A stretch of 37,858 nucleotides of DNA. It comes from Muricomes intestini (GTDB taxonomy: Bacteria > Bacillota > Clostridia > Lachnospirales > Lachnospiraceae). Made by a program: the position numbers and the translations under genes. Position 1 is the stretch's first letter, and the number at the start of each line of letters is the position of its first letter. The stretch spans positions 1 through 37,858 of the forward strand of contig NZ_SLZZ01000030.1 in assembly GCF_004346165.1 (NCBI RefSeq), given 5' to 3'. The notes under the pieces were generated by a model. It made no database searches. It was not told the DNA's origin and worked only from the letters and a program-made list of their open reading frames with translations. Shown piece by piece: positions 16,492-26,703 of the stretch.

Positions 16492-17352
16492 GTGTCCTTT
16501 ATTCAAGCGAATCTTGATAATTATACTGTGAAACAAATGTGCAAGGTACTTAAGTTTCCTCGCAGTACTTATTATGCTGTAATCAATCATGTTACATCTC
16601 AAAGAGAAATTGACTACAACAAATTTAGTGATGAAGTTCAATTTTACTATAACAGATCTAAGGGGCGTTATGGTGCTATTAAGATACAGCGAGATCTTGA
16701 AGAGGCTGGTATCCCATGTTCTGTCAAAAGAGTGCAAAGACATATGGCTAAGCTAGGTCTTCGCAGTGTTGTAGTACGCAAATATAAGTATCAAAATAAT
16801 CAGGGTAAGGTTCCTGATGATAAGGAAAACATACTAAATCGTGATTTTAATGCTACAACAATAAATCAAAAATGGGTTACTGACATAACGTATATACATG
16901 TTCAAGATGGAGGCTGGACTTATCTAGCATCAGTGATGGACTTATATAATAGAAAGATCATTGGTTATTCATACGGCAAAAACCCAACCGCCGAATTAGC
17001 TAAAAAGGCGGTAGAAAATGCATGTCTCAATGTAGAAGATACTACAGATATTATTCTTCACAGTGATTTGGGCAGCCAATATACAAGCACCGTATTTGAA
17101 GATATAATCATAGAAAAAAATATGAAACATTCCTTTAGTAGAAAAGGAAATCCCTATGATAACGCTTGTATAGAGTCCTTCCATTCAGTATTGAAGAAGG
17201 AAGAAGTATATCTAAATACATATCATACATTTGAAGAGGCTGAAGCAGCTCTCTTTGAATATATTGAGTCTTGGTATAACCGCAGAAGGAGACATAGCGC
17301 ACTGGATTATAAAACCCCACAGCAGGTTGAAGATGAGGTTCTTGTAGCTTAA
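16492..17352 (+). CDS. IS3-family transposase orfB (copy B)
   Basis: 286 residues, the intact integrase half. The N-terminal HTH_21 region carries RGRYGAIKIQRDLEEAGIPC-like residues. The rve core has D in WVTDITYIHV, D in ILHSDLGSQYTS and E in NACIESFHSVLKKEE. The C-terminal IESWYNRRRRHSALDYKTPQ is the family hallmark. The GTG start is nominal; translation more likely enters by frameshift from orfA. This is the only complete transposase in the cluster. Confidence 0.93.
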   Translation: MSFIQANLDNYTVKQMCKVLKFPRSTYYAVINHVTSQREIDYNKFSDEVQFYYNRSKGRYGAIKIQRDLEEAGIPCSVKRVQRHMAKLGLRSVVVRKYKYQNNQGKVPDDKENILNRDFNATTINQKWVTDITYIHVQDGGWTYLASVMDLYNRKIIGYSYGKNPTAELAKKAVENACLNVEDTTDIILHSDLGSQYTSTVFEDIIIEKNMKHSFSRKGNPYDNACIESFHSVLKKEEVYLNTYHTFEEAEAALFEYIESWYNRRRRHSALDYKTPQQVEDEVLVA

Positions 17353-17429
17353 AATCTTTCTCTACGTATTAATTTTATACAGAGAGAAAAAGTTCAACTT
17401 TTTGTGTCCAAGGTATTGACATAGGTCCA

Positions 17430-17922
17430 AATAAATCAAAAATGGGTTACTGACATAACGTATATACATGTTCAAGATGGAGGCTGGACTTATCTAGCAT
17501 CAGTGATGGACTTATATAATAGAAAGATCATTGGTTATTCATACGGCAAAAACCCAACCGCCGAATTAGCTAAAAAGGCGGTAGAAAATGCATGTCTCAA
17601 TGTAGAAGATACTACAGATATTATTCTTCACAGTGATTTGGGCAGCCAATATACAAGCACCGTATTTGAAGATATAATCATAGAAAAAAATATGAAACAT
17701 TCCTTTAGTAGAAAAGGAAATCCCTATGATAACGCTTGTATAGAGTCCTTCCATTCAGTATTGAAGAAGGAAGAAGTATATCTAAATACATATCATACAT
17801 TTGAAGAGGCTGAAGCAGCTCTCTTTGAATATATTGAGTCTTGGTATAACCGCAGAAGGAGACATAGCGCACTGGATTATAAAACCCCACAGCAGGTTGA
17901 AGATGAGGTTCTTGTAGCTTAA
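17430..17922 (+). pseudogene. orfB of copy A, 3' part
   Basis: The sequence resumes at the AAT target duplication with NQKWVTDITYIHVQ and runs through the whole DDE core to the original stop. An internal ATG at 17503 would give 139 residues lacking the first catalytic Asp. It has no promoter or ribosome site of its own. Confidence 0.9.
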
Positions 17923-17999
17923 AATCTTTCTCTACGTATTAATTTTATACAGAGAGAAAAAGTTCAACTTTTTGTGTCCAAGGTATTGACATAGGTCCA

Positions 18000-20900
18000 T
18001 CTTCACTCCCACACACTTCACATTTATTTAAAAACAACTCTTGTTCTGGTTCACCCGCCGATTTCCGTGAACAACACTGACTTTTCGGGCAATTTAAAAA
18101 CAACTCTTGTTCTGGTTCACCAGCCAGAAGATACGGGAGATAGGCGAGGCAACGGTATTTAAAAACAACTCTTGTTCTGGTTCACCACAATGTAGGACAT
18201 TGCAGTGGTGGTTTTTCCATATTTAAAAACAACTCTTGTTCTGGTTCACCCTTTAATGTCACCAAGTCTATTCCGTTTTGCACTCATTTAAAAACAACTC
18301 TTGTTCTGGTTCACCTAAGACGATTGAGGGAATATGTGCAAAACATAAAGTATTTAAAAACAACTCTTGTTCTGGTTCACCCGCATCTGGCCCAGCCTAT
18401 GCAAACAAATCCTTGTAATTTAAAAACAACTCTTGTTCTGGTTCACCTTAAGATTATCCCCGGCAAGGTCTAGTGACTTTGATTTAAAAACAACTCTTGT
18501 TCTGGTTCACCGGGTTCCGACTCCTTTCTTAGATTTTTCTATTTTTTATTTAAAAACAACTCTTGTTCTGGTTCACCCAAGCGGAAACGGAAAGCGAGGA
18601 AAAAGGGGAAGATTTAAAAACAACTCTTGTTCTGGTTCACCCCGACTGCAAAGTTGCAATTTAGAATCTTTCCCTGCATTTAAAAACAACTCTTGTTCTG
18701 GTTCACCTGGATGATAAAAGATGCAAACATGGCGAAAATCCTATTTAAAAACAACTCTTGTTCTGGTTCACCTATGTGAAGAACAGGGAAAGACTTGAAA
18801 GAATTAAATTTAAAAACAACTCTTGTTCTGGTTCACCAAAAGAACCAGATACACACTCTGGTAGAGCAAGCCAATTTAAAAACAACTCTTGTTCTGGTTC
18901 ACCCGGCCGGAACCGTACAAGGCAGAATAGGAGGGTGAAATTTAAAAACAACTCTTGTTCTGGTTCACCGACTTTAGAACAGGCTATGAGGAACTGAAAG
19001 GCTAATTTAAAAACAACTCTTGTTCTGGTTCACCGGACTTGCTATCCAGCATGTTCAACCGGGATAAGTATTTAAAAACAACTCTTGTTCTGGTTCACCT
19101 CTGGCAGACGGACAGGAAAAAATCTGGAACAAACATTTAAAAACAACTCTTGTTCTGGTTCACCGACGAAATAGCAGAGATGAAGCAGAAGTGGAGGATA
19201 TTTAAAAACAACTCTTGTTCTGGTTCACCCATACCCTTTTTGTCGTGTGCTTCTTTCGCAAGAGAATTTAAAAACAACTCTTGTTCTGGTTCACCGTTGA
19301 TACCGGAGCATTGCGAGCATCCATTAATCAATTTAAAAACAACTCTTGTTCTGGTTCACCAAAATTTGCAGATACTGTACTGTGCCATTCGCCCATATTT
19401 AAAAACAACTCTTGTTCTGGTTCACCGGAGACAAAAGCAAAGTTATCGACATGCTACAAGAATTTAAAAACAACTCTTGTTCTGGTTCACCATGTAACGG
19501 ATTTATAGTTTGGCTCAAATTGGTATCATTTAAAAACAACTCTTGTTCTGGTTCACCTCAGAGGGTACAAACAAAGCTAATTCGAATAACTGATTTAAAA
19601 ACAACTCTTGTTCTGGTTCACCGGGCGAGTGATAGCATTAACGAATTGAGTTGGTATTTAAAAACAACTCTTGTTCTGGTTCACCAACTGTCGTGCTAAA
19701 CAATGCGACCACCAGCCCAAATTTAAAAACAACTCTTGTTCTGGTTCACCCTAAATGTTGGGTCTATTACCTGCATCAATCCTTTATTTAAAAACAACTC
19801 TTGTTCTGGTTCACCGAAACGCTTATCAATTACCAAAAGGCAGCGAACTTATTTAAAAACAACTCTTGTTCTGGTTCACCAGAGTACGTATTGGCCGCCC
19901 CCTTGAGGTACTCAATTTAAAAACAACTCTTGTTCTGGTTCACCTCCGTTCCAACGCCCTGCGCGGTGTCCGAATGCTTTATTTAAAAACAACTCTTGTT
20001 CTGGTTCACCTTCCAGGTTTCTCACAGCGTTCGCACGCTTTTCTGATTTAAAAACAACTCTTGTTCTGGTTCACCGCCTCTGCTGTAATTGCAGGAAGTT
20101 TTATAGCCTCATTTAAAAACAACTCTTGTTCTGGTTCACCGGATAACTTGTCCGGTGTATATGAAATATCGCTGGTAATTTAAAAACAACTCTTGTTCTG
20201 GTTCACCTGTGCCCTCTGTGTAGTCTTTAAATGCGTCTAATAATTTAAAAACAACTCTTGTTCTGGTTCACCGAGACCATACCGGGAGGAATGGCTTACA
20301 AGTATTCGATTTAAAAACAACTCTTGTTCTGGTTCACCAATACAGTAGACGGGGAATGTATGCCGAGTGTATTATTTAAAAACAACTCTTGTTCTGGTTC
20401 ACCATACGCGCACACAAAAGCAAGTACCCAGCACCGGAATTTAAAAACAACTCTTGTTCTGGTTCACCTTGCATACCGAATTGTACTGCGCTACCCATTT
20501 TGATTTAAAAACAACTCTTGTTCTGGTTCACCGGCTCTTGCCCTCACAAGGTTTAACATCAACCTCACATTTAAAAACAACTCTTGTTCTGGTTCACCTA
20601 CCGACTGCAATCTGAAAGAGATATTTCGCGGTATTTAAAAACAACTCTTGTTCTGGTTCACCTCTTTCATCCGCTTTATGCGGGCTTACTCCTCTTTATT
20701 TAAAAACAACTCTTGTTCTGGTTCACCTTGGCCCCACTGGCAGTAGCACCGCAGACAGCCAAATTTAAAAACAACTCTTGTTCTGGTTCACCGAACGGTG
20801 TCTTTTCTGGATTGTCCCCCTGTTGGGATTTAAAAACAACTCTTGTTCTGGTTCACCAAACTGTTTCTGATAGCTTCTTACTGCTAAATCTATTTAAAAA

Positions 20901-22161
20901 CAACTCTTGTTCTGGTTCACCTCCTGCACCCTGTAATGCTACGCCGTCAAAGTCCTATTTAAAAACAACTCTTGTTCTGGTTCACCCTGTTATGCGAACA
21001 TCCTCCTGCTGCCCATATCTAATTTAAAAACAACTCTTGTTCTGGTTCACCGAAGACCGCACTGTAATAGGTGATAAAGTCCCGCTGGGATTTAAAAACA
21101 ACTCTTGTTCTGGTTCACCGTAAATATACTTGGAACTAAATACAAAATAATTTTATTTAAAAACAACTCTTGTTCTGGTTCACCAAGGGCGCAGGGGGAA
21201 CAGATACATAAGACGGTGGAATTTAAAAACAACTCTTGTTCTGGTTCACCAATGGCTGGGGTGCAGAAACGAGATGAAGCTACTGATTTAAAAACAACTC
21301 TTGTTCTGGTTCACCCTGCGATTTCAAGTATCGAAACTATAAGCCCTTTGAATTTAAAAACAACTCTTGTTCTGGTTCACCAGATATAGGATAATATTAG
21401 AACATAAGGATATCTAATTTAAAAACAACTCTTGTTCTGGTTCACCCCTTTTAATTTCACCAGTTTTTCAACCGCATCCTTCATTTAAAAACAACTCTTG
21501 TTCTGGTTCACCCCAACAAAACGGGCAGAAATATCCAAAATACGAGAATTTAAAAACAACTCTTGTTCTGGTTCACCTGTTCCAAACAGTAATAGACGCT
21601 TCATTTCTCGGATTTAAAAACAACTCTTGTTCTGGTTCACCCCATGTTGAGCAGATGCCCGGACAGGGCAAAAAAAATTTAAAAACAACTCTTGTTCTGG
21701 TTCACCTGTTGGATAGGGAGTGGTCTGGGTTCAAATTCGGTAATTTAAAAACAACTCTTGTTCTGGTTCACCGACAAGTTCATTTTCTTTTTCGTTAAAC
21801 TTTGGCATTTAAAAACAACTCTTGTTCTGGTTCACCTGCATAGATACTCTGCGATAGTAAATAAAAGGCAATTTAAAAACAACTCTTGTTCTGGTTCACC
21901 AAATTGAGGATAAAAGGCAGTATATGCGAGGCTACAATTTAAAAACAACTCTTGTTCTGGTTCACCTTATAATCCTTGAAAAATTCTTCTTTCTTTGTGC
22001 CATTTAAAAACAACTCTTGTTCTGGTTCACCCTCCTCCAAAAACCACTCCAATTCTTTTTGTGTCAATTTAAAAACAACTCTTGTTCTGGTTCACCTACA
22101 ATTTTTCACCTCCTTTTTTATGTAAAAACATATTTAAAAACAACTCTTGTTCTGGTTCACC
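18000..22161 (-). CRISPR. CRISPR array, leader-proximal segment, 64 repeats
   Basis: After a 26-nt remnant spacer (18000-18025) there are 64 copies of the 30-bp repeat, the first at 18026 and the last at 22132-22161. They enclose 63 spacers of 34-37 nt. All copies looked identical on reading. The cas2 gene and leader lie to the right, so new spacers enter at 22161 and the precursor is transcribed on the minus strand. The minus-strand repeat starts GGTGAACCAGAACAAGAG and ends TTTTTAAAT. No spacer was seen twice. Together with the left segment the locus retains 75 whole spacers, an unusually large memory. Confidence 0.98.
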
Positions 22162-22340
22162 CAACGTATTTATCACATTTTTTTAATCATTCCCCTGAAA
22201 ATTCCCAATAAATCCGCCCTTCTCAGTTTTTTTACCAACCGCAAGCTAAATTTAGAAGCATCTCCAAAAAATCAAAAAAACTCACATTTCACTGGTTTTA
22301 TCACGAATCCATGAATGTAGCGCCTGGTAAATTATTTCAC
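22162..22340 (-). promoter_or_regulatory. CRISPR leader
   Basis: 179 bp of AT-rich, non-coding DNA between cas2 and the first repeat, with many A/T runs (minus strand GAGTTTTTTTGATTTTTTGG). It should hold the precursor-crRNA promoter and the integration signals. A weak minus-strand candidate is TTGGGA, 17 nt, TAAAAA, close to the first repeat. No terminator separates it from cas2, so cas transcripts may also run into the array. Confidence 0.75.
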
Positions 22341-22631
22341 TTATAAAATCAAATTCTCACCTGTTTCTTTATCTGGCTTTCCTAATATTTCCTCCCCAAA
22401 CACATTATCATTCATTAATTTAATAATGCAAATAAAATCCTCCTGCGGGTTTATGACTTTCTTTAAGTCAGATTTCAGATGTATTAGTTTAGAAGGACAC
22501 ATCTCTCCACGAAATACAGAGTATTGAAAATGGGTGAGATATTTTTTACAAACCTTAAAAACCTTTTGAACACGTTTTTCTTTGACATCATAAAACACAA
22601 AAGCATAGTTATAATTTATCTTTTTAGCCAC
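22341..22631 (-). CDS. cas2: CRISPR-associated protein Cas2
   Basis: 96 residues. It has the ferredoxin-fold first strand YAFVFYDV with the conserved Asp and the second-strand FQYSVFRGEM. It dimerises and bridges two Cas1 dimers in the spacer-integration complex. The start is GTG, sharing one base with the cas1 stop (TAGTG), and AAGGAGGGG inside the cas1 end is its ribosome site. It is the last gene of the cas operon, directly before the leader. Confidence 0.95.
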   Translation of the reverse strand: MAKKINYNYAFVFYDVKEKRVQKVFKVCKKYLTHFQYSVFRGEMCPSKLIHLKSDLKKVINPQEDFICIIKLMNDNVFGEEILGKPDKETGENLIL

Positions 22632-23629
22632 TACATCCCCTCCTTAGCTGAAAAGGGAGTAAATTCCCGTTCTTCCATAATACTTTTAATAAGTTTGTAA
22701 CAATCCAATTTAATTGCCGTACGATATGTAACCTTTCGCTTTAGCCGGGGATGTTGAAATGCTGTTTCCATCCTTGTTTCAAAAGCTTCAATAAAAATTT
22801 TGCGCCCAGTCTCATTCAGTAAGCAATAGTTCACAGTTTTATCGAAATGTTTATCAACCTGGAGTCTCCTATTATTTACCAAGTCAAAAATTGTTTTGTA
22901 TACAATAATTGGTTTAAATGCCTCGCTGACATCAAGACTTAGGGAAAATCTTCCTTCTGAAGGTTCATGTAGAAAGCTTATTCGCTGATCCAGGTGTGTT
23001 TGATATATTGCAGCTATTGTCTTTGTATAAAGTAAAGTGTTTCCAAATGAAATCAGAGCATTGATTGGATTATCCGGCGGACGCTTGACTCTTTTATTCA
23101 TAATAAAGTCTTCCGGTAAAAAGTACTTAAAATCACTATAAAACCGCAGCCACATTTCACCTTCAACAGACATAAGTGCTGGTATATCTCGAGCTTTTTC
23201 TATAAGATTGACCGCCTTTTTCCGTATCCAGTCAATCGTACCTTTAACTTCTTTTTTGTCATGTTTATAATAGTGGTAAAGTGTCTCATCAATATTTGCA
23301 GCAATCCCTTTTACGAATGCTTTCGCAATAATTAACCGGTCATTCTGATATTTCTCTACTTGTTTTACAATTAACTTACCACTGTTATATTGATTTTTAG
23401 GATAAAATGTACCACTGTAGCCTTCATAATAGTTAAAGAAATGTACCATAATATTGTGGGAAGCGAGAAAATCCAGGAGCTTTGTATTTACCGAAATTTC
23501 ATTCATACAATAGATTTCTCTTACGTTTTCAATCGGCAGGTAAATATTTTTCCCGCCTTTTCTATAACACAGAGAATTATCTTTTCTGGTCAACTCTCCC
23601 GTAGACATTATATACTTTGTATTTCCCAT
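22631..23629 (-). CDS. cas1: CRISPR-associated integrase Cas1
   Basis: 332 residues, typical of type I-B Cas1. Metal-binding residues are recognisable: E156 in SVEGEMWLRFY, H221 in FLHEPSEGRFSLSLD, and D233/E236 in LDVSEAF. The N-terminal beta-rich domain begins TKYIMSTGELTRKDNSLCYR. It catalyses insertion of new spacers at the leader end. It starts 14 nt after cas4 and ends overlapping cas2 by one base. Confidence 0.97.
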   Translation of the reverse strand: MGNTKYIMSTGELTRKDNSLCYRKGGKNIYLPIENVREIYCMNEISVNTKLLDFLASHNIMVHFFNYYEGYSGTFYPKNQYNSGKLIVKQVEKYQNDRLIIAKAFVKGIAANIDETLYHYYKHDKKEVKGTIDWIRKKAVNLIEKARDIPALMSVEGEMWLRFYSDFKYFLPEDFIMNKRVKRPPDNPINALISFGNTLLYTKTIAAIYQTHLDQRISFLHEPSEGRFSLSLDVSEAFKPIIVYKTIFDLVNNRRLQVDKHFDKTVNYCLLNETGRKIFIEAFETRMETAFQHPRLKRKVTYRTAIKLDCYKLIKSIMEEREFTPFSAKEGM

Positions 23630-23643
23630 TCAGACTCCCCTCC

Positions 23644-24138
23644 TCATATGTAACAATATTCATAATAAGCACACTTCTTACATTTTGGCTTATTGAGTCG
23701 CTCAGGAATGGTGTCGGATGCCAGTAGTCTTTGTATCTCGGTTACATATAAATCCAGCTGACGTTCATTTTCTTCCGTCAATTCTAAAATAACTGTTTTC
23801 TTCTCTGTTTTGTTTTTTTCAACAAACTCCAGTTTTCCCTTCCTGATAATCCCTTTTCCCTTTAGAACCTTCAGGTAAAAAAGCAGCTGCCATTTACTGG
23901 CCTCTACATCAGCGTCAGATTTTTTTACTTCCGTCAAATATTCCTTCGTCAACTTGTCGATTCTAATATTTTCAATTGCAATTTCGCTATTATCTGACCC
24001 TTCAGCTTTGTCTTCATGTATAGCCTTTCCGATCTTTACGGCCTCACTATTATCTTCCAAGTTCAGCCGGTTTCCATGAAGATAGCATTGTCTTTTGCAG
24101 TGAATATAATAATTCATCAATGTGCCGTTTACTTTCAT
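23644..24138 (-). CDS. cas4: CRISPR-associated exonuclease Cas4
   Basis: 164 residues, RecB-like nuclease with an iron-sulphur cluster. It has cysteines near the N-terminus (IHCKRQCYLHG) and at the C-terminus (CKKCAYYEYC). The nuclease centre includes the QxxxY-type WQLLFYLKVLKGKG helix. It trims prespacers and checks the PAM before integration. The gene lies between cas3 and cas1 with short gaps (5 and 14 nt), the usual I-B order. Confidence 0.93.
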   Translation of the reverse strand: MKVNGTLMNYYIHCKRQCYLHGNRLNLEDNSEAVKIGKAIHEDKAEGSDNSEIAIENIRIDKLTKEYLTEVKKSDADVEASKWQLLFYLKVLKGKGIIRKGKLEFVEKNKTEKKTVILELTEENERQLDLYVTEIQRLLASDTIPERLNKPKCKKCAYYEYCYI

Positions 24139-24143
24139 TGCGC

Positions 24144-26684
24144 CTACATATCCAAAAACATGGATCCTCCTTCCTCCAGCGACTTTTTGTCTAACCTACC
24201 TTCTTTAAAATACCTTTCGCCATTAGAAATACAGTGTAATTCACCAATCATGTCATTAAATTCAATGGTTGATGTTTTCTTTATTTGATAAATAAAATAA
24301 TTAAGTTTACTTCTTACATTTGATAAACAAACCTGCTTTTTTGCATAAGGCATCATCTGATCCTTTAACAGTTTCTTGTACTCTTCCCATACCTCCATTC
24401 CAGAAATTTTTTCTCCATCCACGATGAGATCACGGGCAAGATATATAGGCATATCCCAATCAGAATCTTCGATGAGTTTCATGCGTTTTGCCGTACTAGT
24501 AAAGTCAAGTCCTCCCACCAAGGCATTAAAAAACTTTTTAAGATTCTCATCATCATTATATGAACAATTATAGCTTTCTTTCAGATGTTCCATCACAGTA
24601 TTGTAATAAGGACTAAAATCCTTATTATTTAAAATCAACTGCATATCTTCATTAACCAGAGTGAGTTCCTTATTCATACGATAATCACCATCCGAATAAA
24701 TACGACTGGCGTCGTCCAGATTAAAGAAATAAACTTTCCCACTTCTTTTGCAGGAACGGTTTATACGCCCCAAAAATTGTTCTTCACTATCAAGTTTAGA
24801 GATATCTTTATACCCTATGTCCATATCAATATCAACCCCTGCCTCAATCACTTGAGTTGCTATCAATATAAGACCCTTCTCAGAATTTTCTTTTATAATC
24901 TTCAGCCGCTCTGCCCGATCCACACGATTATCGTCACCACTGATAAAGTAAATAGGAGCTGTAATCCGTTCATCCTCCGCCAACATGTCAGCAAATTCGT
25001 AGGCCCTGCTTTTCTTTATAAATTCAACAGCAATCTTATTCTTTTTAATATCTTGTCCGGCAATGTAATCCGCCAACATTTCTAGATTTATCTCTTGTCC
25101 CAACAATTCATAGGATATATTCACACGGCTTTTAAACTGTGGATTTGTAAAGTATCTGTCTCTGTTTTGCAGCAGTTTGGCAACTCCAACACTATTGGAT
25201 GTCAGATAACTTAAATCCGGCAGTGTAGCGGACATAATGATTATTTTCATATTTAAAAGGCTGGCAAATATTTTCAGGAACGTTATGATCTCGGACCAAA
25301 TTTTATTCTTATAACTTTGTATTTCATCCAAAACAACAATGCTGTCCTGTAACTGAGAGAATCCAAAGGCAGACTCACGTTCATCACCAAACATTGTTTC
25401 AAATAAACTCACATGTGTTGTCAAAACAAACGGATAGTTCAGAAATTGTCTGTCCAGCAATGCTTGCGTATAAATCTCATCTTCTCCCTCACTCTCATCC
25501 TTATGCCGGATTTCCTGTTTAATCGGCGTGTTGGAATTCAGCACTGCTATTTTATTAAAAATCGCGCTGTCTTTACCGAAAATGTCCTTCAATGTCTCCA
25601 AATTCTGATCAACTAATGTGTTAAAAGGATAAACATAATAAATCTTCTGAAGACCGGCCTTCAATAATTGGAAACTCAAATTCATAGATACATTGCTTTT
25701 TCCACTTCCCGTGGGTGCCTCTAAAAAATAAATATTTTTATCTAAATTACTTCTTAAGCTTTTCTCAGCTTCCAGAAATATGTCACATCGCAACTTATTA
25801 ATCCCTTTTGGCTGACTCACTCCCGTTTCATATTCTCGTATCCCCTTTAATAAATCTGTGCCTTCATAGCTTTCAGCAAATTTGTAAATCTCACTGTCAT
25901 TTCCAAACGCATTCACTGAAACCCCATTTCCATATTCTGATGTTGCATAATAATCACAGGATACCAACAATGAATATAGAAACCTCGTATAAGTATAAAC
26001 TGCAATGCTTCCTTCCTCATTTAAATTTTCCCGAAAATTCTTCCATTTTTTCAGATATAGTCCGCCAATCATATTGTATATAGGGTCTTTCATGAAATCA
26101 TGTTTTAATGTCATACCCTGTAGTATCGTTCCTACGTCTCCATTATCGCTAAATTTCACCAAGAACTCCTTTATTGAACCCAGATTGCTATGATGTCTGG
26201 AAATCACAAAACCATTTATCAGACAAAATATACTTAGCTGCCTCTTTTGCAACTTACTGATTTCAATACTGTTTATCTTTTGCATAAAGTGATTCAAATA
26301 AATAACCGCAGAAAGTAAAGAGTGAGCACTTCCCTTTAAACCCTGAATGGCAAACTCCTTTGGATCCGCATTTCCCATTTTGTCTGATTGAAAACATGGA
26401 TTGATCTTACCAACATCATGGAAGGTAATCACTTGAAACAGCATTTCAAAATACAATTCCAGACTCTTTTCCTCACTATCTAAGCCAAACATCCTGGCAA
26501 TCTTTAGGAAAGGCTGCTCTATATTTCTCTCCGATAGTATTTTTGTTAAATATGATTCACACAACTTCGTATGTTCCTGCAGTGTTTCTCTATCTTTGCC
26601 TGCTCTTGTGTGTGCATACACTGTATATGGAAATGAGATTACATCTTCCAATGGTATAAACCATGGCTTTATCATAAGTACCAC
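24144..26684 (-). CDS. cas3: CRISPR-associated helicase-nuclease Cas3 (HD fused)
   Basis: 846 residues. The N-terminal HD nuclease has H38 (QEHTK), H89-D90 (TFHDVGKINPCF), H121 and H164-H165. The superfamily 2 helicase has Walker A PTGSGKS (324-330), DEIQ (453-456), SATLP (485-489), ATQVIEAGVDID and QFLGRINR. It is recruited by Cascade after R-loop formation and degrades the target strand. All catalytic motifs are intact. It starts 19 nt after cas5. Confidence 0.97.
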   Translation of the reverse strand: MVLMIKPWFIPLEDVISFPYTVYAHTRAGKDRETLQEHTKLCESYLTKILSERNIEQPFLKIARMFGLDSEEKSLELYFEMLFQVITFHDVGKINPCFQSDKMGNADPKEFAIQGLKGSAHSLLSAVIYLNHFMQKINSIEISKLQKRQLSIFCLINGFVISRHHSNLGSIKEFLVKFSDNGDVGTILQGMTLKHDFMKDPIYNMIGGLYLKKWKNFRENLNEEGSIAVYTYTRFLYSLLVSCDYYATSEYGNGVSVNAFGNDSEIYKFAESYEGTDLLKGIREYETGVSQPKGINKLRCDIFLEAEKSLRSNLDKNIYFLEAPTGSGKSNVSMNLSFQLLKAGLQKIYYVYPFNTLVDQNLETLKDIFGKDSAIFNKIAVLNSNTPIKQEIRHKDESEGEDEIYTQALLDRQFLNYPFVLTTHVSLFETMFGDERESAFGFSQLQDSIVVLDEIQSYKNKIWSEIITFLKIFASLLNMKIIIMSATLPDLSYLTSNSVGVAKLLQNRDRYFTNPQFKSRVNISYELLGQEINLEMLADYIAGQDIKKNKIAVEFIKKSRAYEFADMLAEDERITAPIYFISGDDNRVDRAERLKIIKENSEKGLILIATQVIEAGVDIDMDIGYKDISKLDSEEQFLGRINRSCKRSGKVYFFNLDDASRIYSDGDYRMNKELTLVNEDMQLILNNKDFSPYYNTVMEHLKESYNCSYNDDENLKKFFNALVGGLDFTSTAKRMKLIEDSDWDMPIYLARDLIVDGEKISGMEVWEEYKKLLKDQMMPYAKKQVCLSNVRSKLNYFIYQIKKTSTIEFNDMIGELHCISNGERYFKEGRLDKKSLEEGGSMFLDM

Positions 26685-26703
26685 ACCCTTTACTTTTTAC
26701 TAT

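Larger units (their letters stand above)
16136..17429 (+). mobile_element. IS3-family element copy B, complete, 1294 bp
   Basis: Inserted inside orfB of copy A. A 3-bp target duplication AAT (16133-16135 and 17430-17432) flanks it, and removing the element with one AAT restores the orfB frame. Its ends TGGTGTTAG… and …ATAGGTCCA are those of copy A. It carries orfA, the A7 slip site and full-length orfB. It looks identical to copy A in all parts compared by eye, so the transposition is recent and the element is probably active. Confidence 0.95.
15409..17999 (+). mobile_element. IS3-family element copy A, interrupted by copy B
   Basis: The left end TGGTGTTAGTATATAACTA then TGGACACGGAAAGTTG lies at 15409. 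The right end is …GTGTCCAAGGTATTGACATA then GGTCCA, finishing at 17999. The ends form an imperfect inverted repeat of about 41 bp. Subtracting copy B and its 3-bp target duplication leaves exactly 1294 bp, the same length as copy B. No target duplication flanks copy A: left flank is the older IS, right flank is part of a CRISPR spacer. This shows that a rearrangement followed insertion. Confidence 0.9.

Noticed and set aside
13867-21389. Many short ORFs across the array with repeating FKNNSCSGSP, LKTTLVLVH or MFWFT motifs
   Set aside because: They are translations of the 30-bp CRISPR repeat in its three frames and not genes.
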